This document shows, piece after piece, positions 54,412-61,572 of a stretch of DNA of 64,000 bases. The notes beneath the pieces were generated by a model. The model searched no databases and was not told where the DNA came from. It worked only from the letters and a program-made list of their open reading frames with translations. The DNA comes from Olivibacter sp036959255 (lineage in GTDB: Bacteria > Bacteroidota > Bacteroidia > Sphingobacteriales > Sphingobacteriaceae). The translations under genes were made by a program, and so were the position numbers. The stretch spans positions 620,001-684,000 of the forward strand of contig NZ_JAWMTI010000002.1 in the NCBI RefSeq assembly GCF_036959255.1. The letters are read 5' to 3'. Position 1 is the stretch's first letter. Every line of letters begins with the position of its first letter.

Positions 54412-56046
54412 TTAGTCGAGGTAAATGCGATGTTGACATTGGTCAGCCAGATTTAAATCATGTGTTACAAATAGGCAGATTCTGTGTTTTCCATATTCCA
54501 GCAGGCGTTGGGTGAGGGTATCCGAAGTGGTACGGTCCAGGGCTGAAGTGACTTCATCAAAGAGCCAGATATCGCCGTCATGCATCAATGCGCGTGCAAT
54601 GGCGATGCGTTGGGCTTGCCCCTCTGATAGTCCCATACCAGATTCTCCCACTAACGTGTCCACGCCATCCGGAAAATCAAATACAAACTCTGCGCAGGCG
54701 AGCCAAAGCGCTTTATCTATAGCTAGGGGGTTATCTTCTTTGACATGGAGCAGCAGGTTTTCCCGTATGGTGCCACTGAAAAGTGAATTTCCCTGCGGGA
54801 TATATGCGAAATTTATGCGGTGTTTTGCTTCTAGTGAGCGTTCACCATCTTTGTCAACCAAGGTGATATCACCTGCTTCAGCTTTAAGTAGTGATAACAA
54901 GAGGCGAATCAGGGTTGTTTTTCCTTTGCCGCTCGGGCCAATAATTGCCGTTGGTACGCCAACTTTTAGCGAAAGGTTTAACTGTTGTAATACCCATTTG
55001 TCTTCGTAACGAAAGGAGAGATCACTGATACGGAGTTCTTGTGTTTTGTGCAGGCGCTTCTGTTTTACTTGAGGTTCAATCTCTCCTTGCTGTATTTCCA
55101 GGAGCCGGTCTGTGGATACCCGAAATCGGACGAACGAGGGAATATAGGTGATCAGGGCAAGAATGGGCGTTTGAATTCTGGCAATCAACTGCAGAAAGGC
55201 AGTCATGGTTCCAAAGGTGATCTGCCCGGTTTGTAATCGATAGACGCCCCAGGTAAATGCAACTAAATAACCTGCATTCATGGCCACTTTCATGGCACCT
55301 TGGGTATAGGTCGAAAAATTGATCTGACGCATTTTCAGCATAAAAAGCTGTTGTTGGCTTTCCGTTAATTTTGCTCGCCTTTTGGGGAAAATGCCCATGG
55401 CACGGATCAGCAAACGAAAGCGCAGATTTTCCTGAAGGACTTTTGAGAAATTACTTTCCTCCTCTTTGACTTCCTTGCTAAGCTTGCGCATTTTACGGAA
55501 GTAGATCTTTGAAAAGACAAAGAGAGGCGAGATGGCCAGGGTCATCAGGGCGAGCATGGGGTCCATATACCATAGAAAACCGACAGAAGCCAATAGTTGG
55601 ATAATCGTCACTATAAAGGAAAGTACGGTACTGGTGATGGTATTGGCCACTTCTTCACAGTCTGCCTGAATGCGGATCTGGATATCACCTGTATGCCAGT
55701 TTTTGATTAACCGCCATACCGATAACATCTGCGCATCGAGCATATTACGCTGTAACTGGAGTGTCAGCATCAACTTGATGCGTTCCAACAAACGACCCGA
55801 ATAGCCCTTAATGAACACATTGAGGGTGATGCTGCCTACAATGCCGGCCAACAGCCACTTGAGCGGCAACTCTCCGGGGGAGGTTGCGACATCAACAGCC
55901 TTTTTGGACAGGTATACAAAGACGAGGGAGAGGCCGATACATATCAGCTCCAATACAAAGTAAAGAAGCAATCTGCCGCGATAGCCCTCGCTGATTGACC
56001 AAGCCCAGTGCGCATGTTGTTTCAGGCTGTTATTGTTCATTTGCAT
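54412..56046 (-). CDS. ABC exporter, fused permease and ATPase
   Basis: A 544-residue half-transporter: six membrane segments (about 20-310), then a nucleotide-binding domain with Walker A GPSGKGKT (370-377), signature LSEGQ (473-477), Walker B IWLFDE (493-498), and His529. No N-terminal C39 peptidase is fused, so any leader cleavage would need a separate protease; an S26-type peptidase gene is in the same series. Likely substrates are a peptide or lipid-linked molecule. It starts 15 bp after the PqqD-like gene. Confidence 0.88.
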   Translation of the reverse strand: MQMNNNSLKQHAHWAWSISEGYRGRLLLYFVLELICIGLSLVFVYLSKKAVDVATSPGELPLKWLLAGIVGSITLNVFIKGYSGRLLERIKLMLTLQLQRNMLDAQMLSVWRLIKNWHTGDIQIRIQADCEEVANTITSTVLSFIVTIIQLLASVGFLWYMDPMLALMTLAISPLFVFSKIYFRKMRKLSKEVKEEESNFSKVLQENLRFRLLIRAMGIFPKRRAKLTESQQQLFMLKMRQINFSTYTQGAMKVAMNAGYLVAFTWGVYRLQTGQITFGTMTAFLQLIARIQTPILALITYIPSFVRFRVSTDRLLEIQQGEIEPQVKQKRLHKTQELRISDLSFRYEDKWVLQQLNLSLKVGVPTAIIGPSGKGKTTLIRLLLSLLKAEAGDITLVDKDGERSLEAKHRINFAYIPQGNSLFSGTIRENLLLHVKEDNPLAIDKALWLACAEFVFDFPDGVDTLVGESGMGLSEGQAQRIAIARALMHDGDIWLFDEVTSALDRTTSDTLTQRLLEYGKHRICLFVTHDLNLADQCQHRIYLD

Positions 56047-56061
56047 AGATCAATGGAAAGG

Positions 56062-56331
56062 TTATTTTTCCAAAAGTCCTTGTTTTTCAAAATCTCCAAG
56101 TAAGACTTCGACATTGGATTGCGCTTGCGCTACGTCTACTTGATAGTTTTGGCAGAGCAGTTCAACAATAGTTGTCTGATCAAACCCTTTTCCTTTGAGT
56201 TGTTCCCAAAGCCATGCCGCGGAGCTATTCAGCGTGTACACGATGGATAAGTCAATGTTGTCTTGACTGGGGTCAACAATTAAATGATCTGAACCAATTG
56301 GTCTCAATACTAAATCCGATCTCAATTTCAT
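56062..56331 (-). CDS. PqqD-like peptide-binding protein, copy 2
   Basis: An 89-residue PqqD/RRE-type protein: LVLRPIGSDHLIVDPSQ strands, then TLNSSAAWLWEQLKGKG and a C-terminal helix pair. It is paralogous to copy 1 at 45808-46080; the two sit in different operons under the same kind of promoter. It is directly upstream of the ABC exporter gene. The shared fold suggests binding of a leader peptide, possibly the YxxPxI peptide at 40140. Confidence 0.85.
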   Translation of the reverse strand: MKLRSDLVLRPIGSDHLIVDPSQDNIDLSIVYTLNSSAAWLWEQLKGKGFDQTTIVELLCQNYQVDVAQAQSNVEVLLGDFEKQGLLEK

Positions 56332-56464
56332 ATCTGAATTATCTTTATGTTAACGGCCATATCTTGTTTTCGGGTGTAATGTTCCTGACAGCTAAGGTGT
56401 GTTAGGACGAAATAAAATAAATAAAATTAAAGTTAATAATTATTTTTCATCAGCATAACCAGTT

Positions 56465-56935
56465 TTACCACTGCATGATGCGGTTCAATTTTGCGATAAT
56501 CCGTCTAATCAGACGGATATGATACCAGATCAAACCGCGGAATCTTGCGTGGCTGTGATTTAAATTAATTTCCTTCGCTGAATTTTGCGGAAAATGAACT
56601 AAAGCGACAGCAATAATAGCTGTCGGGTTTATATACTCCCGTAGGACGAGATTGCCATCCCCGGCCAGTACGATCTGACCATTCTTTTTTCCCACATAGC
56701 GATGAAAAACATATTTTCTCTGATGCCTGGCCAATACATTGCTGCCGAGCTGTAAGGTACCGCCCTGATAAGCCGATAATAAAACAGTGTCTCCGTCCTG
56801 AATAAAGGGACGCATACTGTTACCTTTGATACGGATACGTACCTCCTTACCGTCATCCAGCATGCATTGTACTTCTGTAAAATAAAGTTCATTGGAGATA
56901 ATCCGTATCTGGGTGTCTTTCGTTTGCTCGTTCAT
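56465..56935 (-). CDS. S24/S26-type peptidase with ER-type His active site
   Basis: A 156-residue protein. The Ser40 motif is IRIKGNSMRPFIQDGDTVLL; the second motif is YVFHRYVGKKNG, where His78 takes the position of the usual catalytic Lys, followed by LAGDGN. Ser/His plus GDxN is the pattern of ER-type signal peptidases (SipW-like) rather than ordinary bacterial LepB. It has no clear N-terminal membrane anchor; the C-terminus has an amphipathic helix. It may process a peptide exported by the neighbouring ABC protein. Gaps of 110 and 134 bp separate it from its neighbours. Confidence 0.75.
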   Translation of the reverse strand: MNEQTKDTQIRIISNELYFTEVQCMLDDGKEVRIRIKGNSMRPFIQDGDTVLLSAYQGGTLQLGSNVLARHQRKYVFHRYVGKKNGQIVLAGDGNLVLREYINPTAIIAVALVHFPQNSAKEINLNHSHARFRGLIWYHIRLIRRIIAKLNRIMQW

Positions 56936-57045
56936 ATGCTATTGATTGGGTTGGAAACTTTTGGATGACCGGCTGCAGATAAGTGTCTTTAATGGCCTTC
57001 AGAATCTATTGCAAAGGCCCGGGCAATGATGAATCATTTATGTAA

Positions 57046-57981
57046 TTATTTTTTCTTTTTGATTTTACCGTTTTGTTTGTCAGCTAGGTTATTGTCTGGT
57101 TCTGGATCTTTCACGCCTTTTGGATTGCTCCACAACTTCTTTTTATAGTCTTCCAACCTTTCTTCAATTTTTTTGCCGTCCAATGGCTTGCCTGATGTAT
57201 CATATTGCAGCATTCCTGGCGACGATTCACGAACAATTGTACTGGCATATTTACCCTGCACGAAAAAATCATCCATTGTCATCTCGTATAATTCCCTATC
57301 TGGATCTGATATATCAGTCTGAACCAAACTATAACGTAACTGTGGGAAATAAAGCCAAAATGCGGGGGTCGACCCGATAGACTCAGCCAGATCTGCCGAA
57401 GTAGTAATAGTCATCAACGGGGCAACTCCAATGATCCGGTTTTCCAGTCTGCCACGTTGTTTGTCAAAAAAGATGTCTTCTTTAATGCGGAACTTGGTCA
57501 CCTTTGCAGGATCAAATTCATTCAAGGTCATTCTAGAATCTATTTGGTTACCTTCTTCATCAAAAATAGGCACCAATACACTATCCGCAAGACGGGCTAC
57601 CCCATCGTGTGCACTCATGCGGTGCTTAAAAGTATCGTCATCTGGACTATACAAAGATAGCTTTTCATTCTTGATCGCTTTCATGATCACTTCAATGAGA
57701 GAATTTCCAGGCATTGCAAGAACCATATTCTGCGCATCCTTCAGGTCTATATCCCGCCACACGCGTTTGTAAAACCGAATGTTTTTTGTATTTACCTCTG
57801 GATAAGCAAATGGAACTACATTTTCCATGCTGTTAACCTTATAAAATCCGTCGGTTACGGGGACGGTATCCGGGAGAATAGGCTGATCTACTGAATCCTT
57901 TAAATCATCTAACATGATCTTTTCCTGAGCCATTGCAGCCCCTATTCCAAGAGCCGCAATCAATATCATTATTTTCTTCAT
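57046..57981 (-). CDS. gldN: GldN/PorN-like type IX secretion ring protein
   Basis: A 311-residue periplasmic protein with signal peptide (ends AAMAQE). GldN features: RFYKRVWRDIDLKDAQNMVL, LIEVIMKAIKNEKLSLYSPD, FRIKEDIFFDKQRGRLENRI plus IGVAPLMT, FWLYFPQLRYSLV and MTMDDFFVQGKYASTIVRES. In type IX secretion, GldK and GldN form a ring below the outer membrane. The gene starts 22 bp after gldK, in the place where gldL and gldM normally lie between them. Lys-rich C-terminus. Confidence 0.85.
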   Translation of the reverse strand: MKKIMILIAALGIGAAMAQEKIMLDDLKDSVDQPILPDTVPVTDGFYKVNSMENVVPFAYPEVNTKNIRFYKRVWRDIDLKDAQNMVLAMPGNSLIEVIMKAIKNEKLSLYSPDDDTFKHRMSAHDGVARLADSVLVPIFDEEGNQIDSRMTLNEFDPAKVTKFRIKEDIFFDKQRGRLENRIIGVAPLMTITTSADLAESIGSTPAFWLYFPQLRYSLVQTDISDPDRELYEMTMDDFFVQGKYASTIVRESSPGMLQYDTSGKPLDGKKIEERLEDYKKKLWSNPKGVKDPEPDNNLADKQNGKIKKKK

Positions 57982-58002
57982 TATACTCCTTAAGTTAAAA
58001 AT

Positions 58003-59301
58003 TTAGAACTTACGTGTTTTAGTCTGGGTGTTGGGTACCTCAAAAGCGGACAAAACACAACGAAATCCAATATAAGAATGGGGTTCGTACTCCACCGAAT
58101 AGTTCCGTGTCTCTGTATTCAACTGTTCGCCATTATCTTTCCAGGAACCGCCTCTAATTACTTTTCGTTTAAGTACATCGCTATCACTTGGATCGGCATC
58201 ATATAAAAGCACCGGATTTAGATCATTGACAAAAACAGCGGCTGACGGGCTATAAGCATCCAAAGTCCACTCAGACACGTTTCCGGCCATATTGTATACA
58301 CCAAAGGCATTCGGTGTATAAGACTTTACGGGTAGGGTAAACGTAGCTCCATCACGTGAATAATCTCCCTCTCCCTGTTTAAAGTTTACGGCTAGTTTTT
58401 GTTTTTCCTTCTTTTCTTTAAATGTCATATGATATCCTGCGATACTATCTTGAGGATTTAATTTTCCCGATGCAGCATATTGCCACTGGGCTTCCGTAGG
58501 CAAGCTCAAACTTAATTTATATCCTTTGAGATAAGAATGGTTTAATATCGTGGCAGCCATATCTTTGCCCCTCCAATCTGTAAAAGCCCGGGCCTGTTTC
58601 CATGTCACACCAACAACAGGATAGTAGTCAAATGAAGGATGAAAAAAATAATTTGCATCTAATGTTGTCATCTGCGAATTCGGAAAATCCTTGGACCAAA
58701 TATCCTCAACAGGCATCACCGAAACAGACTCTGTAACATAGGATCTTTTTTGATTTTGTTTTGACTGCAAATAAGAAAAACTATATTTAATAAGTTCTGG
58801 ATTCAGAGCCCGATCACCTCCGCGATTATTTATAATAGGAGCTATACGCTCTAAAATCAGGGGATCGTTGCTCTTCCATATAGGTGATATTTTGTTCACT
58901 GCTTTCCAATTGATGCGGCGTTGTCCAACTTGTTCTCCTGCGGCCTCCATAAAAAATTTATCATCCTTTAAATAGTCAGTTACCGCGATAGAATCTGCTA
59001 CCCAGGTTACAAATGCCCGGTATTGCTTATTGGTTACTTCTGTCTGATCTATAAAAAAGGCACTGATGCTTACCGGTTTCCCTACATTACTACTACTGTC
59101 TAGGGATCCCTGAAAAAGGATTGTACCCGAAGGGATATAAACCATGCCAGGTGGGGCTATCAACCGATCGTCGCGAGTTGCCTGGACCTCAGGAGAATCA
59201 TATAGGTATGACCTGGATCTGCAAGCCGAAAAACCAATTAAAACTGTCAAGGAAAGCAATATCAATAACTTGCTGTTCCGGATTTTTAATAAATTCATCA
59301 T
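58003..59301 (-). CDS. gldK: GldK/PorK-like ring lipoprotein (SUMF1 domain)
   Basis: A 432-residue lipoprotein (signal LTVLIGFSACRSR) with the formylglycine-enzyme-like domain of GldK: PPGMVYIPSGTILFQGS, FFIDQTEVTNKQYRAFVTWV plus ADSIA, YYPVVGVTWKQARAFTDWRG, LPTEAQWQYAASG, GNVSEWTLDAY and KVIRGGSW. The VTWVADSIA block after the SUMF1 start is typical of GldK. It anchors the GldKN ring in the outer membrane. It is the first gene of the series, about 140 bp after its ECF-type promoter. Confidence 0.86.
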   Translation of the reverse strand: MMNLLKIRNSKLLILLSLTVLIGFSACRSRSYLYDSPEVQATRDDRLIAPPGMVYIPSGTILFQGSLDSSSNVGKPVSISAFFIDQTEVTNKQYRAFVTWVADSIAVTDYLKDDKFFMEAAGEQVGQRRINWKAVNKISPIWKSNDPLILERIAPIINNRGGDRALNPELIKYSFSYLQSKQNQKRSYVTESVSVMPVEDIWSKDFPNSQMTTLDANYFFHPSFDYYPVVGVTWKQARAFTDWRGKDMAATILNHSYLKGYKLSLSLPTEAQWQYAASGKLNPQDSIAGYHMTFKEKKEKQKLAVNFKQGEGDYSRDGATFTLPVKSYTPNAFGVYNMAGNVSEWTLDAYSPSAAVFVNDLNPVLLYDADPSDSDVLKRKVIRGGSWKDNGEQLNTETRNYSVEYEPHSYIGFRCVLSAFEVPNTQTKTRKF

Positions 59302-59446
59302 TTATCTTTTAAAATGTATACTATTAGTTAACTTAATTGCTCACATTGTGTACAACTGTAATCAACCGATCAACAACGCTGAGCAAGAAGGCTACGTCGC
59401 AGAACAGATTTTCAGATAGTTGTACTTTCTATCCTTCCTTGATAAG

Positions 59447-59471
59447 GACGATCAACAATGCGGATTGTCCC
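59447..59471 (-). promoter_or_regulatory. ECF-type promoter of gldK-gldN
   Basis: On the minus strand GGGACAA (59471-59465), 13 nt, TCGTC (59451-59447). It diverges from the motif copy at 59635 that serves the second peptide gene. Confidence 0.65.
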
Positions 59472-59634
59472 GCTTCTATTTTCACCTTTTAAAAATGTGT
59501 AAATCTATTCTGTACAACACTCGTTAATTGTGAGGTAGACACCCCTACTCCAATACCAGTCGAAGCACGTATTGTCTGGCGGTTTTGCCGAAAATTGACT
59601 CACCGTCACGCACTTTTTTTATGCGAAATTTTTC

Positions 59635-59659
59635 GGAACATTTCGCTCTTTCATCCGTC
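59635..59659 (+). promoter_or_regulatory. ECF-type promoter of peptide copy 2
   Basis: GGAACAT (59635-59641), 13 nt, CCGTC (59655-59659). The -35 GGAAC is the classical ECF form. The 13-nt spacer and the next 15 bp are nearly identical to those at 40494-40455, so promoter and gene were duplicated together. Confidence 0.62.
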
Positions 59660-59713
59660 ATTCCCAGTAGAAAGCTCAAAATAAAAATGCAACAACATGA
59701 AGCAAGGAAAAAA

Positions 59714-59923
59714 ATGAAAAAGAATCCATATGTCGCACCACGGATTGCGGTAGAGCTTATCCCCACGGAGGAGGGTATCGCAACCGAATCAGCGATGGTA
59801 AGGCCCGTAAATGATATCGGAAATATCAAAACCGAATGGCAGGAAAGGACAGAAGCAACAATGCTTCAGCAGAATCTTTCAATACAAAGCTCGAAGCCTT
59901 CAGGAGCGTCTTTCGTGGCGTAA
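59714..59923 (+). pseudogene. Second copy of the short YxxPxI peptide, 3' end replaced
   Basis: The first 45 or so codons (KKNPYVAPRIAVEL, EEGIATESAMVRPVND, IKTEWQE) match the peptide at 40140-40325 closely. After TEWQE the reading frame runs into the remnant of a transposase gene in another frame and ends at 59923 with unrelated residues. The native C-terminus (GTDISRDINW in copy 1) is lost, and no fimbrillin gene follows. An in-frame ATG at 59687 gives a longer start. It still has an intact promoter, so a chimeric peptide could be made. Confidence 0.6.
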
Positions 59924-59970
59924 GGGACATAACGTTCTTCCTGTACAGAGTTATGAAACTGTATGCTTAA
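59851..59970 (+). pseudogene. 3' end of an ISL3-type (ISAon1-like) transposase
   Basis: A frame ending at TAA 59968-59970 encodes RSNNASAESFNTKLEAFRSV and FRGVRDITFFLYRVMKLYA, the conserved C-terminus of DDE_Tnp_ISL3 transposases such as ISAon1. Only about 39 codons remain. The following CCCCCCAAACTTTCGG stretch may be the IS right end. An insertion into the peptide gene followed by deletion of most of the element explains the join. Confidence 0.72.
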
Positions 59971-60086
59971 AAATGATTACCCCCCAAACTTTCGGTATGT
60001 TCCTGATTCCGCTTGATATCGAATAAAAAAGCACCTCCCTAAATGATTAATTTAGAGTCTTTTAGATAGACTTTGTTAGTCTTTCG

Positions 60087-60103
60087 GTCGGGGTGGTAGG
60101 ATT
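60087..60103 (+). repeat. Partial direct repeat of the tRNA-Pro 3' end
   Basis: GTCGGGGTGGTAGGATT matches the tRNA-Pro 3' end region at 60255-60271 (GTCGGGGTGGCAGGATT) with one mismatch. Short duplications of tRNA 3' ends are left by integrating elements, though the 168-bp distance is too short for an element to remain now. Confidence 0.45.
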
Positions 60104-60170
60104 ACCTCGCTGTACTCGGTGATCCTGTTGGGGAAGATGACAGAAAAAAACCGCACTACGTGCGCTGCCC

Positions 60171-60224
60171 TTTGTTGTTTTACGTGCTCGCTCGAGTAAA
60201 CTCGGCTCGCGCTAAAACAACAAA
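60171..60224. repeat. Inverted repeat upstream of the tRNA terminator
   Basis: Perfect 12-bp arms TTTGTTGTTTTA (60171-60182) and TAAAACAACAAA (60213-60224) enclose a 30-bp GC-rich spacer rich in CTCG/CGAG words that can extend the stem imperfectly. It resembles a REP-like palindromic unit. The rest of 59971-60255 shows no gene. Confidence 0.5.
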
Positions 60225-60249
60225 AGCCCTTGCTTTCGCAAGAGCTTTT
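60222..60249 (-). terminator. Terminator of tRNA-Pro
   Basis: On the minus strand AAAAGC-T-CTTGC (60249-60238), GAAA loop, GCAAG-G-GCTTTT (60233-60222), then GTTGTTTT. It follows the tRNA 3' end by 6 bp. Confidence 0.65.
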
Positions 60250-60255
60250 TGTCTG

Positions 60256-60329
60256 TCGGGGTGGCAGGATTCGAACCTACGACCTCCACATCCCAAATGT
60301 GGCGCGATACCGGGCTACGCTACACCCCG
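60256..60329 (-). tRNA. tRNA-Pro (anticodon TGG)
   Basis: On the minus strand the acceptor CGGGGTG pairs with CACCCCG before discriminator A. The anticodon arm is CCACAT-TTGGGAT-GTGG with TGG, and the T-arm has GGTTCGAATCC. The CCA end is not encoded. Length 74, normal for this tRNA. A terminator follows. Confidence 0.93.
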
Positions 60330-60403
60330 AACTTTCCATTCAACAAGTGTATTCTTCTGTAAATGGAGTGCAAATATAGAATTTGTTTCCTAATAAATAA
60401 AAT

Positions 60404-61552
60404 TTATTTAACAGTTTTTTTCAATCCCAATTGCAACAGTTCCCCGATTAGTTTACCTGTTCGTCTCAAATTCTCAAAAGTACATATTTTCAGTTCATCA
60501 AAAGGTGCAACATGATGGTTAATCGGAATCAATACATCAAAATAAGCAGCTAACCGCTCATCCACCGCTAATGGAATGGCCCCACCCACTCCAATGGTGG
60601 GTATTTGTAAGCTTTTCGCTCTATGCGCAACACCGAAAGGCCCTTTTCCATCCAAGGTTTGCAAATCGATCGAGCCCTCCCCGGTAATGAGCAAATTTGC
60701 TTTTTTAAGCTCCTCATCGAAACCGGTACTTTCCAGAAAGTAATCAATTCCATCCATGATCGCAGCGTCTACAACAGCCCATAAGCCTGCAGCGACCCCA
60801 CCGGCGGCACCTCCCCCCGCTAGTTGCCCCGCATCTTTCCCTAGCTGGGTACTCCATACGCAATTCAAATGTTCTAAAAAGTCATCCAGCACCTCTACTT
60901 CGTCACTTGACGCCCCTTTTTGTGGCCCGAAGACAAAAGCGGCCCCCTTCTTTCCCAATAATCTATTTTTCACATCGGTTAAAACCGTGAACTGACAATA
61001 CTTCATTCGTTCATCCAATCCCGACACGTCTATTTTATCAAGTTTTAAAAGCTGCTGTGGAAACACTTTTAAGGCATTTCCTTCTTTATCTAGAAATTCA
61101 ACACCCAATGCACTCAACATTCCACAAGCACCATCTACGGTAGCGGAACCACCTAATCCTAAAACAACATGTTTTGCCCCTTGATCCAAGGCATCTTTTA
61201 GCATCCAACCCGTCCCTACACTGTTCGCCTGCATAGGATTCAATTCCTCAGTCGCCAACAATCGGATACCCGAAGCATCGGCCATTTCAATATAAGCGGT
61301 AGCCGTTTGCGGATCGTAACCGTACTTCCCTTTGATTGGTCGACCGAAAGGATCAACCGTATCCACCGCAATGGATTTCAACCCCAAGTGGCTAATTAAT
61401 AATTCCACCGTACCGTCACCGCCATCCCCAATTGGAAAACAACAAAGTGAACAAGGTAAGCTGCTCTCTTTCAGACCTGCCGCCAATGCGGTAGCGACTT
61501 GATCGGCAGGAAGACTGTTCTTGAAGGCATTAGGTGCAATTAATATTTGCAT
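60404..61552 (-). CDS. Glycerate kinase (GlxK/GarK type)
   Basis: A 382-residue type II glycerate 2-kinase. Family features: ILIAPNAFKNSLPADQVATA at the N-terminus, CFPIGDGGDGTVEL, YGYDPQTATAYIEMADASG, VVLGLGGSATVDGACGMLSA and LLITGEGSIDLQTLDGKGP. It phosphorylates D-glycerate to 2-phosphoglycerate in the cytoplasm. It lies 20 bp from the stop side of nothing related: the RND pump gene upstream is 20 bp away and the two may be co-transcribed by chance. Confidence 0.9.
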   Translation of the reverse strand: MQILIAPNAFKNSLPADQVATALAAGLKESSLPCSLCCFPIGDGGDGTVELLISHLGLKSIAVDTVDPFGRPIKGKYGYDPQTATAYIEMADASGIRLLATEELNPMQANSVGTGWMLKDALDQGAKHVVLGLGGSATVDGACGMLSALGVEFLDKEGNALKVFPQQLLKLDKIDVSGLDERMKYCQFTVLTDVKNRLLGKKGAAFVFGPQKGASSDEVEVLDDFLEHLNCVWSTQLGKDAGQLAGGGAAGGVAAGLWAVVDAAIMDGIDYFLESTGFDEELKKANLLITGEGSIDLQTLDGKGPFGVAHRAKSLQIPTIGVGGAIPLAVDERLAAYFDVLIPINHHVAPFDELKICTFENLRRTGKLIGELLQLGLKKTVK

Positions 61553-61572
61553 AAATTTCTGTGTTTAACCCT

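Noticed and set aside
44705..56935. A complete lasso peptide cluster
   Set aside because: PqqD-like, HprK-like, nucleotidyltransferase and ABC genes are present, but no asparagine-synthetase-like cyclase or transglutaminase-like leader protease is found in the window.
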